From Ornithinibacillus bavariensis (GTDB lineage: Bacteria > Bacillota > Bacilli > Bacillales > Amphibacillaceae): a DNA stretch of 64,000 nucleotides. Positions 44,355-54,486 of this stretch are shown in pieces (positions within the stretch are counted from its first letter, which is position 1; each line of letters starts with the position of its first letter). The notes beneath the pieces were generated by a model, which was given only the letters and a program-made list of their open reading frames with translations, ran no database searches and was not told the origin of the DNA. The stretch is taken from NCBI RefSeq assembly GCF_018333235.1, contig NZ_BORP01000001.1:1054001-1118000 (forward strand), read 5' to 3'. The translations under genes and the position numbers were made by a program.

Positions 44355-45308
44355 TTATAGCTCCTTTTTATAGCCTTCATAGCTCTTCCAGCTTTCAAAG
44401 CCAAGTTTTCGGTAGAAATCCACTAATCCTGTCCAGTCAATAACGATTCGAGTAATGCCACGTTCACGAAGAGTAGCAATTCCAGCCTTAACTACCGCAA
44501 GTCCATAACCATTTTTACGTTTTTCAGCATCCACACCAAGTGGCCCAATACCTCCATATGACCCATTAAACAATGGTGACCAGTTAATATTTCCCATTAT
44601 GATCGGTGAATTACCATCATTAACACGACAAAATCCGATGATTACGTCATTCTCCTTTAGGACAACAAATTCTCGTCCTGTCCCGCCTTTTTGGAAGTAA
44701 TGAACCGCTTCATATTCCCATCTTCCTGGGAAGCAACGATGTAAAAATGCCAGAAATTCTTCTTTCTCTGTCTCTTGTAAGATAGAAAATTCAACATTCG
44801 GTATTACCGGCCAATCAATAGGTTCTTGTACCTCATAGCTTCTACTTAGATCTGTTTCCGTTGTTAGATGTAGATAGCCACGTTTCTCAAACCAACGAGC
44901 TGTCTCTTTATCTTCACTTGGGACTCCAGGAAAATAATGATAGGGATCTCTACCCAACAGTATTTCCTTTACACCCTCTTGTTGTAAAATTGACTCCGCA
45001 TGCTGTAATAGCTGTGTACCGATTCCCTGGTTACGGTAATTAGAATCAACTAACATCGTTTGTATCCAGCCAACTCCATCTCCCAATTTTATGGGAGTAT
45101 TTTCTTTAAAATGCTTTGCCACAATAAAGCCAACAACTTTATCATTTTCGTTTACTACCATTCTTGATCCTTCATAGGAAATGTTTTTATCTAAAAAGCT
45201 GTTTTGCTGAAATAGTTCGAAGCGCATTGGAAATCTTTCCTGTAATTCTTGATTCCATAACGCAACAAGCTCTTCTAATCTTTCTTTTTGCCAAGGCATA
45301 AATTTCAT
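44355..45308 (-). CDS. tandem GNAT acetyltransferase, copy 2 of the salvage operon
   Basis: A 317-aa protein with two GNAT domains. The first has WIQTMLVDSNYRNQGIGTQLLQHAE (acetyl-CoA motif A), the second GIGPLGVDAEKRKNGYGLAVVKAG. The ATG at 45308 is chosen for GGAGG upstream. It lies between murR and the AmiE-like gene with gaps of 65 and 3 bp, so is part of the cell-wall salvage operon. A paralogue with the same architecture sits at 46270-47217. I infer that they acetylate an amino sugar or muropeptide intermediate. Confidence 0.8.
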   Translation of the reverse strand: MKFMPWQKERLEELVALWNQELQERFPMRFELFQQNSFLDKNISYEGSRMVVNENDKVVGFIVAKHFKENTPIKLGDGVGWIQTMLVDSNYRNQGIGTQLLQHAESILQQEGVKEILLGRDPYHYFPGVPSEDKETARWFEKRGYLHLTTETDLSRSYEVQEPIDWPVIPNVEFSILQETEKEEFLAFLHRCFPGRWEYEAVHYFQKGGTGREFVVLKENDVIIGFCRVNDGNSPIIMGNINWSPLFNGSYGGIGPLGVDAEKRKNGYGLAVVKAGIATLRERGITRIVIDWTGLVDFYRKLGFESWKSYEGYKKEL

Positions 45309-45372
45309 AACGATTCCCTCCAGTTGTCCTAACAAGAATAAGCCAACCCTTCTAGAGTTAGCTTTCTATATA

Positions 45373-46242
45373 TTACTTTTTCTTTCCTTTATTACTTATA
45401 AAGTTAATAGCGTCTCTTGTTACATCAATATATGTTACAGTCTCATCATATTTCAATGTTGCCACACGCATGAAAAGAATATCAATCACCTGTAATTGTC
45501 CAATACGAGAAAGGGTAGCACCACTTCGAAAAGTCGGCTCCTTTGTTGCAGATGTATACAGCCGAATATCTGACTGTTCTGTTACTTTGGAGCTTCCATA
45601 TTTCGTAATACTGATTGTCTTCATGTTTTTCTGCTTTGCAAGCTCTAGAATTTTCGCAACCTCAGGTGTTTCCCCAGAAAAGGAGATCCCAACAACGACA
45701 TCATCCTCATCACCATTTGCCACAAGTGTAGCCGCCATATGAATATCAGAAAAAGCATAGACGGTCTTATTAATACGTAAAAACTTCTGCTGTGCATCCT
45801 TTGCAATGATTCCAGAGGCGCCCACTCCAACAAAATGGATTTTCTTGGCATGGAGAAGCAGTTGAACAGCCTTTTCTACCTCTTCAATATGTAACAATTC
45901 GGCAGTTTCACGAATGGTTTGAATGGTATTAGAGGTCATTTTATCAATGATTGACTTTAGTCCTTCATTTGGTTTAATATCACGAAAGCCTTCGTCAGAT
46001 GTTTTTTGTAAATCACCAGCAATACGAAATTTTAAATCCTGAAAACCTTTAAGATCCAGTGATTTACACAATCGAATAACTGCAGCACCACTTGTATCGC
46101 TTCGTTTACCAAGCTCCTGTGCTGTAAGCTTTATCGCTTCTTCTGGCTGTTTAATAATATAAGTTGCAATTTTTTTCTCGGAGGGAGGTAACAATGGTAA
46201 CATTTCCGTTAGCATGGTTAGACCACCAGTCATATAAGACAT
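45373..46242 (-). CDS. murR: RpiR/MurR-type sugar-phosphate-responsive regulator
   Basis: A 289-aa regulator with an N-terminal HTH (LLPPSEKKIATYIIKQPEEAIKLTAQELGKRSDTSGAAVIRLCKSLDLKGFQDLK) and a C-terminal SIS domain (KIHFVGVGASGIIAKDAQQKFLRI, VVVGISFSGETPEVAKIL, SITKYGSS). By family and position it is a MurR type that senses MurNAc-6-P and represses the mur genes. A close paralogue is at 61305-62177. No DNA target is evident to me. Confidence 0.88.
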   Translation of the reverse strand: MSYMTGGLTMLTEMLPLLPPSEKKIATYIIKQPEEAIKLTAQELGKRSDTSGAAVIRLCKSLDLKGFQDLKFRIAGDLQKTSDEGFRDIKPNEGLKSIIDKMTSNTIQTIRETAELLHIEEVEKAVQLLLHAKKIHFVGVGASGIIAKDAQQKFLRINKTVYAFSDIHMAATLVANGDEDDVVVGISFSGETPEVAKILELAKQKNMKTISITKYGSSKVTEQSDIRLYTSATKEPTFRSGATLSRIGQLQVIDILFMRVATLKYDETVTYIDVTRDAINFISNKGKKK

Positions 46243-46269
46243 ACAATTTCAAACCTCTTTCTATCAGGT

Positions 46270-47217
46270 TCAAATATCCTTTTTCATGACGTGAAATTTT
46301 CGGGTTATTTGAAAACCAGTTTTTACATATAAATGTCCAGCAGTGCTCTTCTCACCTGTCCACAAGAACCAAGCATTATGAAGCCCCTCTGCTTTCATAT
46401 GGAACAAGCACTCATGAAGTAACAACTTACCAAGTCCCTTTCCCTGTTGATTCGGATCAACACCAAAGGGACCAAATCTTTCCGCTATTCCCTCATATCC
46501 TCCATATAAACAAAATCCTACCAATTTTCCATGGTGCCTGGCAATTAATATACGCTCTAGCGGTAAAACCTGAAGGATACCCTCTCGAATAGCTCTTCCC
46601 CAATCTGGATTGAAGATAGTAGTGGCAAATTGTATAACCTCGTATAAGTCCCCATTATTAGCAGTCGTTATCGTATACCCTTCCGCTTCTCGTTCCATTT
46701 TTAATTGCTTAATTTCAGCTGTTTTATGGAAATCTATTAAACTCCTGTCCATTGCCACAGGTGAATATAAAGTCTGAAATCCATACTTTTGTAAAAAACG
46801 AAAGGCTTCTGGATAAACATTTTTATCAAGCCCTGGCAAAATATAGTTAGGAGCATAGGAAGCAAAAAATAGCTGCTTTCGGTTAGCTGCTTGGAAAAAT
46901 TGGATCACCTGATTCAATAATTCGGATCCAATTCCTTTTCTTTGATAATTGGCATCGACAAAGAAAAATGTAATCCAACCACTCTCTTCTTCAAGCTCCG
47001 TTCCTATCATTGGTAATAATCTTCGAACGCCATACATGCAGCCAACTAATTTTGCCCCATCAAAAGCTAACAGCAGTCCATTGGGATCAAAATTGGCATC
47101 TAGTAATACAAGATTTCGAAATCTAGAAGCTGTAATCGGATCCTTCGGTAAGCAGTTATTCCACAAATTGACGATTTCAACTTCATCACTAGATTGATAG
47201 CTTCTATAAGTTACCAT
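46270..47217 (-). CDS. tandem GNAT acetyltransferase, copy 1 of the salvage operon
   Basis: A 315-aa protein with two GNAT domains: motif A of the first ITFFFVDANYQRKGIGSELLNQVI and of the second RFGPFGVDPNQQGKGLGKLLLHECL. The ATG at 47217 behind GGGAGAG overlaps the murQ stop region, implying translational coupling with murQ. It shares domain order and length with the gene at 44355-45308, so both were probably duplicated. Role in amino-sugar or muropeptide acetylation is inferred from its place. Confidence 0.8.
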   Translation of the reverse strand: MVTYRSYQSSDEVEIVNLWNNCLPKDPITASRFRNLVLLDANFDPNGLLLAFDGAKLVGCMYGVRRLLPMIGTELEEESGWITFFFVDANYQRKGIGSELLNQVIQFFQAANRKQLFFASYAPNYILPGLDKNVYPEAFRFLQKYGFQTLYSPVAMDRSLIDFHKTAEIKQLKMEREAEGYTITTANNGDLYEVIQFATTIFNPDWGRAIREGILQVLPLERILIARHHGKLVGFCLYGGYEGIAERFGPFGVDPNQQGKGLGKLLLHECLFHMKAEGLHNAWFLWTGEKSTAGHLYVKTGFQITRKFHVMKKDI

Positions 47218-47218
47218 A

Positions 47219-48133
47219 CTAATCTCTCCCTTTAGTTGCAAGTTCTATTGCCTTTCTAACGTAGCCATTTGCCTCATATATAGCTTTTTTTGCTTCCTCA
47301 AAGGTGATATTCGCTTTAAGCATAACAATCGCGGGCTTAACCTCCTGATTTGTCTCGTCTAATGTATCCTTAGCACTTTCATAGGATACCCCCGTAATGG
47401 TCGATACAATATTAATCGCACGTTCCTTTAGTTTATAATTACTTACTTTTACATCGACCATCAGATTTTCATAAACCTTACCAATTTTAATCATCGTTGT
47501 TGTCGTTAGCATGTTCAAAATAAGTTTATGTGCAGTAGCAGCCTTCATTCTAGTAGATCCAGTAATAACTTCTGGACCTGTTTCAACCTCTATATTGACC
47601 TCTGCAGCTTGACTAATGGTAGCATTTTTATTACTTGTAAGACTAATTGTCGCAGCACCGTTTTTTCTAGCATAATTAAGTGCTCCAAGAACATAAGGTG
47701 TACGCCCACTTGCAGCAATACCTACTACAACATCCAATTCGGTTAGACCCCGGTTCTTTAAATCACTTGCACCTAGTTCCTCACTATCCTCTGCACCCTC
47801 AACTGCCTGTTCAAATGCATTAAAACCACCGGCTATAACAGCCTGAATCAAATCTGGAGGGGTGCTAAAGGTAGGAGGACATTCAACTGCATCTAGGATT
47901 CCTAGTCGGCCACTTGTACCTGCTCCAACGTAAAATAATCTACCGCCTCGCTTAAGTGATTGATAGATTTTCTCAACCGCCTGTTCAACCTGAGGTAAAA
48001 CCTCCTGAACCTGCTGGGCAACCTTCATATCCTCTTGATTGATGACCGATAAGATTTCCGCAGTCGACATCGTATCAATTGTCATCGAATGCTCATTCCG
48101 CATCTCTGTAACCAAAGCTGATAAATTATTCAT
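47219..48133 (-). CDS. murQ: N-acetylmuramic acid 6-phosphate etherase
   Basis: Cleaves the lactyl ether of MurNAc-6-P to give GlcNAc-6-P. The 304-aa protein has the SIS-domain signatures [86 protein letters not shown]. The ATG at 48133 is preferred because GGATGG is seven bases before it. It is followed directly by the GNAT gene and preceded by ABC permease genes, not the PTS gene murP. Confidence 0.95.
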   Translation of the reverse strand: MNNLSALVTEMRNEHSMTIDTMSTAEILSVINQEDMKVAQQVQEVLPQVEQAVEKIYQSLKRGGRLFYVGAGTSGRLGILDAVECPPTFSTPPDLIQAVIAGGFNAFEQAVEGAEDSEELGASDLKNRGLTELDVVVGIAASGRTPYVLGALNYARKNGAATISLTSNKNATISQAAEVNIEVETGPEVITGSTRMKAATAHKLILNMLTTTTMIKIGKVYENLMVDVKVSNYKLKERAINIVSTITGVSYESAKDTLDETNQEVKPAIVMLKANITFEEAKKAIYEANGYVRKAIELATKGRD

Positions 48134-48179
48134 GCACATACCATCCTATAATGTTTTAGGTTTTAACTTAAGTCATTCT

Positions 48180-49145
48180 CTATTCCTTTACACCACCCAA
48201 GGTTAATCCCTTTACAAAATGACGTTGGAATAGAAGGAACACAATAATCATTGGAATTGCTGCAATTGCTGCTCCACTCATTAGTAGCTTGAAGTCTGCA
48301 AGGTTTGCATCCTGTAATGTTTTTAGACCTACTGGGAGAGTATATAGTTTAGCATTATTCAACACAATGATCGGCCATAGGAAGGAATTCCACACATTCA
48401 TAAAGGTGAATATTCCAAGCGCTGCTAGACCTGGCCTTGCAAGTGGAAGGACAATCTTCCAAAATGTTTTCCATTCGCTTGCCCCATCAATTTTGGCCGC
48501 TTCGATTAACTCATCAGGAATTGAGAACATAAATTGACGCATTAAAAATACTCCAAATACCATGGATAGGTCTGGTAAAATTAATGCCCAATGTGTATCC
48601 ATTAAACCTAAATCTCGGACCATAATAAACATCGGAACTAGCGTAACCTGTGAAGGAATCATCATCGTAGAAATGATCAACCAGAAGATAAAATTACGAC
48701 CAGGGAATCTCTTTTTCGCAAGAACATAGCCCGCCATCGAGTCAAATAATAGGATTCCGAGTGTCACTACAATCCCAATATACAAACTATTAAAGAACCA
48801 TAATCCCATACTGTTTTGTTGGAACAATTGCCTAAAACCAGAAAACATATCGGTTACAATATTATCCATAACCTGTCGATGATATGCTTCCTGTTCACTA
48901 TCCCCGATTTTTTCAGCATCCCTTGCTTTCCCCCAATGCTCAAAGTATTCCGTAATACCTACCGGAAACATTTTTGGTGGGTTTGCATTAACATAGGAGG
49001 TTGGCCTCTCAAGATCCTCGTCCTGATAACTTTTAAGCTGTAGAGAAGTACTAAATACCCAGTATAGTGGTAAAAGGGAAATAACTGCAGCAACAGATAA
49101 CAACAAATATGTAATTGTTTTTTGAATACTAAACCGCTTTTTCAT
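48180..49145 (-). CDS. ABC permease of the cell-wall sugar operon (MalG type)
   Basis: A 321-aa permease with six helices, a long loop after the first helix (residues about 35-95, rich in charged residues) and coupling loop EAAKIDGASEWKTFWKIVLPLARPGLAAL. C-terminal LLFQRHFVKGLTLGGVKE is typical. Lies 11 bp downstream of the partner permease. Confidence 0.87.
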   Translation of the reverse strand: MKKRFSIQKTITYLLLSVAAVISLLPLYWVFSTSLQLKSYQDEDLERPTSYVNANPPKMFPVGITEYFEHWGKARDAEKIGDSEQEAYHRQVMDNIVTDMFSGFRQLFQQNSMGLWFFNSLYIGIVVTLGILLFDSMAGYVLAKKRFPGRNFIFWLIISTMMIPSQVTLVPMFIMVRDLGLMDTHWALILPDLSMVFGVFLMRQFMFSIPDELIEAAKIDGASEWKTFWKIVLPLARPGLAALGIFTFMNVWNSFLWPIIVLNNAKLYTLPVGLKTLQDANLADFKLLMSGAAIAAIPMIIVFLLFQRHFVKGLTLGGVKE

Positions 49146-49156
49146 GTATTTCCCTC

Positions 49157-50074
49157 CTAGTTCCTACGATTTAACACTCTGTATTGAAACACAGAAATGA
49201 CGAGAATAATCAAGAATAATACGACAGACTGTGCTGCTGCTAATCCAAACTCAAAGTCTCTAAATCCAGTTTTATAGATTAAATGCACTAAAGTTTCCGT
49301 TGCATAACCTGGACCCCCACCAGTCATTAATATAATTTGTGTAAATACCTGGAAAGAACCAATAGTACTAAGTAGCGTTAGATATACTGTTGATGGGGTT
49401 AGCATTGGAATCGTAATTCGAACCCATTTTTGGAAAGCATTTGCACCATCAATTGTCGCTGCCTCATAAAGTGATTCAGAAATCGAGCTCATGGAAGCTA
49501 AATATAAAATAATTCCAACACCAAATGGAATTAACATTTGCATAATAATAATTGCCATTAATGCAGAATTCGTTTGTCCCAGCCAGTTAATCGGCTCCAT
49601 ACCAAACCAACCTATTACATAGTTAAACAAACCAAATTCGTAGTTATACATCCAACGCCAAACCATCGCAATAATTACCATGGAAGTAACTGTAGGTAAA
49701 TAAAATGCAGCCCGGAAAAAGTTCTGAGCAAACCTTCCAAGTGAATGTATTAAGGATGCCGCAATTAACGCAGTGATAACATTAAACGGAACTGTCACTA
49801 CAGTATATATCGTTGTATTTAGTAACGCTTCTCTAAATGCCTCACTTTCCAACACTTGCTTATAATTGTCTAATCCTGCAAATATATTAGACTCTGTAAT
49901 GCGGTACTCTTGAAAAGACAGAACAAATGCCCACACAACTGGAATAGCTATAAATAAAGTAAATAAGATCAATTTAGGAAGTAAGAAAAGATAGGCTGCA
50001 TAATTTTTGCGAATTTGTTTACCGGTTCTTTTCAAATTCTTTCCAGCATTTTTGAACGCCCCTGATATTTCCAA
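49157..50074 (-). CDS. ABC permease of the cell-wall sugar operon (MalF type)
   Basis: A 305-aa permease with six helices and coupling loop EAATIDGANAFQKWVRITIPMLTPSTVYL; MTGGGPGYATETLVHLIYKTGF is the family C-terminal motif. N-terminal cytoplasmic basic stretch. Second transport gene of the operon. Confidence 0.88.
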   Translation of the reverse strand: MEISGAFKNAGKNLKRTGKQIRKNYAAYLFLLPKLILFTLFIAIPVVWAFVLSFQEYRITESNIFAGLDNYKQVLESEAFREALLNTTIYTVVTVPFNVITALIAASLIHSLGRFAQNFFRAAFYLPTVTSMVIIAMVWRWMYNYEFGLFNYVIGWFGMEPINWLGQTNSALMAIIIMQMLIPFGVGIILYLASMSSISESLYEAATIDGANAFQKWVRITIPMLTPSTVYLTLLSTIGSFQVFTQIILMTGGGPGYATETLVHLIYKTGFRDFEFGLAAAQSVVLFLIILVISVFQYRVLNRRN

Positions 50075-50253
50075 AGCTTTCCCTCCCTGCTGTTTGTTTT
50101 AAATATGTAATTTTATAAATTAGTAGATTTATATGTGTTACTTATTGTTGTGAATTTTTTACGCTTTGATTTTCTACAGTCGAGCAACATCTTCTCAGCT
50201 ATTAAGTAATCCAGTAGACTTTTATATACTGCAGCCTACTGGATTACCCATTA

Positions 50254-51612
50254 TTATTTTTGCAGTAATGCTTCTACCTCTGGCTTCGCCGTTGCCATTG
50301 CTTCTTCAGCGGTTTTCTCACCATTAAATACAAGCTGTAATTCACGTTGAATGATTTCGTCTATTTTCTTCCACTCTGGGTGACGTGGAAGCATAACAAC
50401 CTGTGAAGACATTTCTTGTGCACGTGCCATTTCTGGGTTGTCTGCGAAAGGTTCCTTCTCAGCAGCACTGATTCGTGCAGGGAAGATACCATATTCTTTT
50501 GACATTAGATATTGCTCATCCGTTGAAGAGATGAACTTCATAAATTCTGCTACAACTTCCTTCTTAGCATCACTCTCTTGATGGAACATTGTCCAGCCGC
50601 CAACACCACCAATGGTTACAGGCTCTCCGGTGGAACCAGTAGGATAATTAGCAACCATAAAGTTCGTTGGATAAGACGACTGAGTCGAGGTAATTGCCCA
50701 GGTTGCCCAAGGCTCCATTGCTACAGTTCGTTGTTCTTCATTTGCCCAAGCCTGGAACGTACCACCTACATCAGCACCACCCATGGATACAGGGGCTGCT
50801 TCTTCTACTAGCTTTAAATCTGCTAATGCTTGAATGGATTCAATAGCTTCAGGTGAATCAAATGTGAATTCAGTTAAGTCATCACTTAAAGGCTGACCTC
50901 CATTCATATAGAAGAATGGCCATGCCTCATAATATCCAGGTAGGATATAGGTAGAAAATCCGTATACATCTATCTTTCCATCACCATCACGGTCAAAGGT
51001 TAATTTTTTGGCTGTATCAAGAAATTCATCCCATGTCCATTCGCCATTAGCTGGTGGCTCCACACCCGCTTCCTTAAATAGATCAAGGTTGAGTAACATG
51101 GAGTGAACGGTTAGTGAGTTTGGAATACCATATAGTTTTCCATCATAGGTGTATGCATCTAATGCATTTTCGTAAAAATCTTTAAGCTCATCTTCGGTAA
51201 AGAAGTCATCTAAGGGCTCGATAACACCTTGATCAATATGATCTATACTTACAGCACTACCACTTATATCTACTGGAGCAATATCTGGCCAAGATTGACC
51301 AGCAATATTAACACCTAGCTTATCTGGTAACTCTGCCCAAGGAACTTTAATAAGCTCAATTTCAACACCTGGATGAGACTTTTCAAACGCTTCAATTTTT
51401 CCTTCTAGCCAAAAATATTGATTTCCTTTCCCTTCTTCGCCAGAAGTGTCCCCTTCTTGTGCCCATCTTGGACCATCCCAAATCGTAATTTTCCCTTTCC
51501 AATTACCGTCTTCATCTGTCTCCCCTGCTGAATCTTTTCCACATGCACTCAATATGAATACAAATGTAGAAGCAAATAGCAACATAAAAACTAACTTCAA
51601 CTTTCCTCTCAT
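50254..51612 (-). CDS. sugar-binding lipoprotein of the cell-wall sugar operon
   Basis: A 452-aa solute-binding lipoprotein with signal and lipobox (FVFILSACGK). The mature part has KITIWDGPRWAQEGD, EAFEKSHPGVEIELIKVPWAELPDKL and the usual WPDIAPVDISG. Located between anmK and the permease genes, all in one direction. No ATPase gene is in the operon. I infer that it binds a GlcNAc-MurNAc type sugar because every enzyme around it works on those, but affinity is not shown by sequence. Confidence 0.85.
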   Translation of the reverse strand: MRGKLKLVFMLLFASTFVFILSACGKDSAGETDEDGNWKGKITIWDGPRWAQEGDTSGEEGKGNQYFWLEGKIEAFEKSHPGVEIELIKVPWAELPDKLGVNIAGQSWPDIAPVDISGSAVSIDHIDQGVIEPLDDFFTEDELKDFYENALDAYTYDGKLYGIPNSLTVHSMLLNLDLFKEAGVEPPANGEWTWDEFLDTAKKLTFDRDGDGKIDVYGFSTYILPGYYEAWPFFYMNGGQPLSDDLTEFTFDSPEAIESIQALADLKLVEEAAPVSMGGADVGGTFQAWANEEQRTVAMEPWATWAITSTQSSYPTNFMVANYPTGSTGEPVTIGGVGGWTMFHQESDAKKEVVAEFMKFISSTDEQYLMSKEYGIFPARISAAEKEPFADNPEMARAQEMSSQVVMLPRHPEWKKIDEIIQRELQLVFNGEKTAEEAMATAKPEVEALLQK

Positions 51613-51688
51613 TAAATACTTCCCCCTAGCTTTTAAGTAATCGATAGTTAATATTTAAATCATGATTGCGAAAAACTATTTCACCTCC

Positions 51689-52870
51689 TTAGCTTCCCCA
51701 GGCTACCTTACCCATCATTACTTTCTTGGTAGCACCTGTTGCGGATGGTAAATTATTGGTTCTCTTATTTAAATATTGATACCCCAGTAATGCAAAGACC
51801 ATTGCCTCCTTTGCATCAGCCGATACACCCAATTCATCCATTCTTCGTAAGGTTACCCCATTAGGTAAAGCGCTTTCAATTTGTTTCATTAAGAATGAAT
51901 TGTTACTTCCTCCACCACTAATGTAAACTTCACGAATACTTCCTTTCGCCATATGACGGTCAATTTCATTCGTTATTGTTTTTGCTGTTAAGGTTGTAAC
52001 GGTTGCAATGCGGTCTTCTTCACTTATACCGAGTCGATTGGCTTCATCCCATAGTTTACGTGCATACACTTCCCCAAAAAGCTCTCTACCCGTTGATTTG
52101 GGTGGAGTTTGACTGTAATAAGGCTCACGTAACAACTCTTCTAACCATGGTCCATGAACTTTACCCGCACTAGCAATACGTCCATCCTGATCAAATGAAC
52201 GCTTTCCATGTGTAATTTGATTTGCAAAATAATCGATAATCATATTCCCAGGGCCAGTATCATAGGCTAACACATCTGATTCTTCGGCATTAGCCGGGAG
52301 TACTGTCAAATTAGAGATTCCTCCAATATTGACTAGTACTCTACCAACCTCCCTATGGCGAAATAATAAATAATCAGCATACGGTACTAGTGGTGCCCCT
52401 TGTCCACCAACCGCCATATCTCTAGTGCGAAAATCCCCAACTGTTGTAATTCCTGTTCTTTCAGCTATCATGCTAATATCGCCGATTTGTAATGTAGAGG
52501 TAACTGGATGTTTGCCGATTAGCTGTGGTTCTGGTTGATGAAAAATAGTTTGGCCATGAGAACTGATAAAGGAAATATCTTCTGGTTGAAGTCCTGCGTC
52601 CTGAATAACCTTCCTTACAGCATCTGAAAAAAGCTCACCAAGCAGCATATTCATACCCGAAATCATCTCAATTCTAGCTTGCTTTGGATTACAAAGTGCT
52701 AGGATTGCATTCCGTATAGCCGCTTCATATTGGATGGAATCAAAATGCACTAGTTCCATACGTATATCATCATTCTCATAAATTTTTACGACAGCAGCAT
52801 CAATTCCATCTACAGAGGTTCCAGACATAAGTCCGATAGCGTAGCAAAATTCTTTTCCAGAAAACATCAT
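51689..52870 (-). CDS. anmK: anhydro-N-acetylmuramic acid kinase
   Basis: Converts 1,6-anhydro-MurNAc to MurNAc-6-P. The 393-aa protein has GLMSGTSVDGIDAAV (phosphate loop), DFRTRDMAVGGQGAPLVPYADY, VNIGGISNLTVLP, YDTGPGNMIIDYFANQ and VYISGGGSNNSFLMKQI, all AnmK hallmarks. The start is taken at 52870; other ATGs at 52867 and 52876 are possible. Its presence with NagZ and MurQ implies that anhydro sugars, as made by lytic transglycosylases, are recycled. Confidence 0.94.
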   Translation of the reverse strand: MMFSGKEFCYAIGLMSGTSVDGIDAAVVKIYENDDIRMELVHFDSIQYEAAIRNAILALCNPKQARIEMISGMNMLLGELFSDAVRKVIQDAGLQPEDISFISSHGQTIFHQPEPQLIGKHPVTSTLQIGDISMIAERTGITTVGDFRTRDMAVGGQGAPLVPYADYLLFRHREVGRVLVNIGGISNLTVLPANAEESDVLAYDTGPGNMIIDYFANQITHGKRSFDQDGRIASAGKVHGPWLEELLREPYYSQTPPKSTGRELFGEVYARKLWDEANRLGISEEDRIATVTTLTAKTITNEIDRHMAKGSIREVYISGGGSNNSFLMKQIESALPNGVTLRRMDELGVSADAKEAMVFALLGYQYLNKRTNNLPSATGATKKVMMGKVAWGS

Positions 52871-52884
52871 CCTCATCCCTTCTT

Positions 52885-54486
52885 CTATGGCAAAGTTACA
52901 GGTAATTTCCCTTTTACCTTCTCTTTTCCAAATAATGCATCCACAGCAATTTGTAATGCTGGTGTAGTAAATTCATAGGTAGCAATATAGGCAGGAATAT
53001 CTGGTAAATAAGCAATATCATATGGACTTCTAGTTGCAATGACCGCGATTTGTTTATTTTCCTTATATAATGCCTCTACTAATCTTACTTGTTGATCATC
53101 GGGCATAACGGTTAGTGTGCCTACAATAACAGCCTCGAAATTCTTAGCGATTTGTTGTACTTGTTCAATTTCTTCAACCTTTGGTGGGTTTGATAATTCA
53201 ACAACTTCTGTGTTTTTGTGTAATTGTCGAACCGCTTCACCAAGTGAAAAGGTTGCATATCTTTTATCCTCTACTTGCATCGCATAACTATTCTCTGGGT
53301 AAACTACTAAAATTCGGTCGGCATCCTCTAGTTGAAGAGGAAGTAAATCTCCTTCATTCTTCACGATAGTAATTCCCTGCTTATAAATCTCACGAGCCTC
53401 TACTTCATGTAACTTACTCCCGACAACTGGAGGAACTACTTCCATTGAATCTAGTGAAATATCGTCCCATGCTAAATACTTTTCCTTCAAGGCCATAACC
53501 CTACCGTAAGCAGCATCAATAACCTCTTCAGCGATTTCCCCCGATCCAACAGCAGCCTCAACTAGACTTAATGTTTCATATTGTCGCGACTGGAGATGAG
53601 AAACCATAATTAAATCAACTCCAGCTTTTAATGCTTCAACCGCTCCTTCAGCCGTTCCAATCCCCTCGGAAATAGCATTCATTTCCATACAGTCTGTCGT
53701 GATGACACCTTGATAGCCTAATTTTTCACGAAGTAGTCCTGTAATGACTTTTCTAGATAAAGTAGCTGGTACATTTTCACGGTCCTCAATTGCTGGGAAG
53801 TACACATGTGCAGACATGATTGTGTCAGCGCCTTGCTTTATCACCTCTCGGAACGGTTTTAGCTCTACTTCTTCTAGTCTTTCCATTCCATGTGAAATAA
53901 CAGGTAAATCAAGATGGGAATCCACACTAGTATCCCCATGACCTGGGAAATGCTTTATTGTTGTTATTAATCCAGCATCCTGCATTCCCTTCACAGCTTG
54001 TTTTCCGAATTCAGCCACTATCTCTGCTGATTCACTATAGGAACGAACACCAATTACCGGATTATTCGGGTTATTATTGACGTCTAATACGGGGGCTAAG
54101 TTCCAGTTAATCCCTAGAGCCTTTAATTCTCTACCTGTTAATAATCCTGTTATGTAGGCATTTTCACTTCGACCAGCAGCACCTAGTAGCATAGAACCTG
54201 GAAATATTGTCGCACCGTCGCCAAGTCTACGAACAACACCATTCTCCTGATCGACGCAAATCAACAGTGGCTTTTCATGTCCTGCTTCCTTTGCTTCCCG
54301 TTGAAGCTCCTTTGTCAATGCAAGTACTTCCTCTGTCGTTCCAATGTTTCTAGCAAATAAAATAATGCCACCAACCTGATGCTCCCGTATAAGTTTTTTA
54401 ATCTCAGGCGTAGCAGTCTTCCCTTTGAATCCAAATACCATGAGCTGTCCGATTTTCTTTTTTAAATCTTTTTCCATCTTAATCAC
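52885..54486 (-). CDS. nagZ: cytosolic beta-N-acetylglucosaminidase NagZ
   Basis: Glycoside hydrolase family 3 enzyme that cuts GlcNAc from MurNAc or anhydro-MurNAc. The 533-aa protein has GVGGIILFARNI, LLICVDQENGVVRRL, KHFPGHGDTSVDSHLDLP (the His-Asp dyad of NagZ) and the nucleophile in GVITTDCMEMNAI, plus a C-terminal domain (about 350-533) as in B. subtilis NagZ. There is no signal peptide or lipobox (starts MIKMEKDLKKKIGQL), so unlike B. subtilis NagZ it should work inside the cell on imported disaccharides. It overlaps the deacetylase-like gene by 4 bp. Confidence 0.93.
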   Translation of the reverse strand: MIKMEKDLKKKIGQLMVFGFKGKTATPEIKKLIREHQVGGIILFARNIGTTEEVLALTKELQREAKEAGHEKPLLICVDQENGVVRRLGDGATIFPGSMLLGAAGRSENAYITGLLTGRELKALGINWNLAPVLDVNNNPNNPVIGVRSYSESAEIVAEFGKQAVKGMQDAGLITTIKHFPGHGDTSVDSHLDLPVISHGMERLEEVELKPFREVIKQGADTIMSAHVYFPAIEDRENVPATLSRKVITGLLREKLGYQGVITTDCMEMNAISEGIGTAEGAVEALKAGVDLIMVSHLQSRQYETLSLVEAAVGSGEIAEEVIDAAYGRVMALKEKYLAWDDISLDSMEVVPPVVGSKLHEVEAREIYKQGITIVKNEGDLLPLQLEDADRILVVYPENSYAMQVEDKRYATFSLGEAVRQLHKNTEVVELSNPPKVEEIEQVQQIAKNFEAVIVGTLTVMPDDQQVRLVEALYKENKQIAVIATRSPYDIAYLPDIPAYIATYEFTTPALQIAVDALFGKEKVKGKLPVTLP

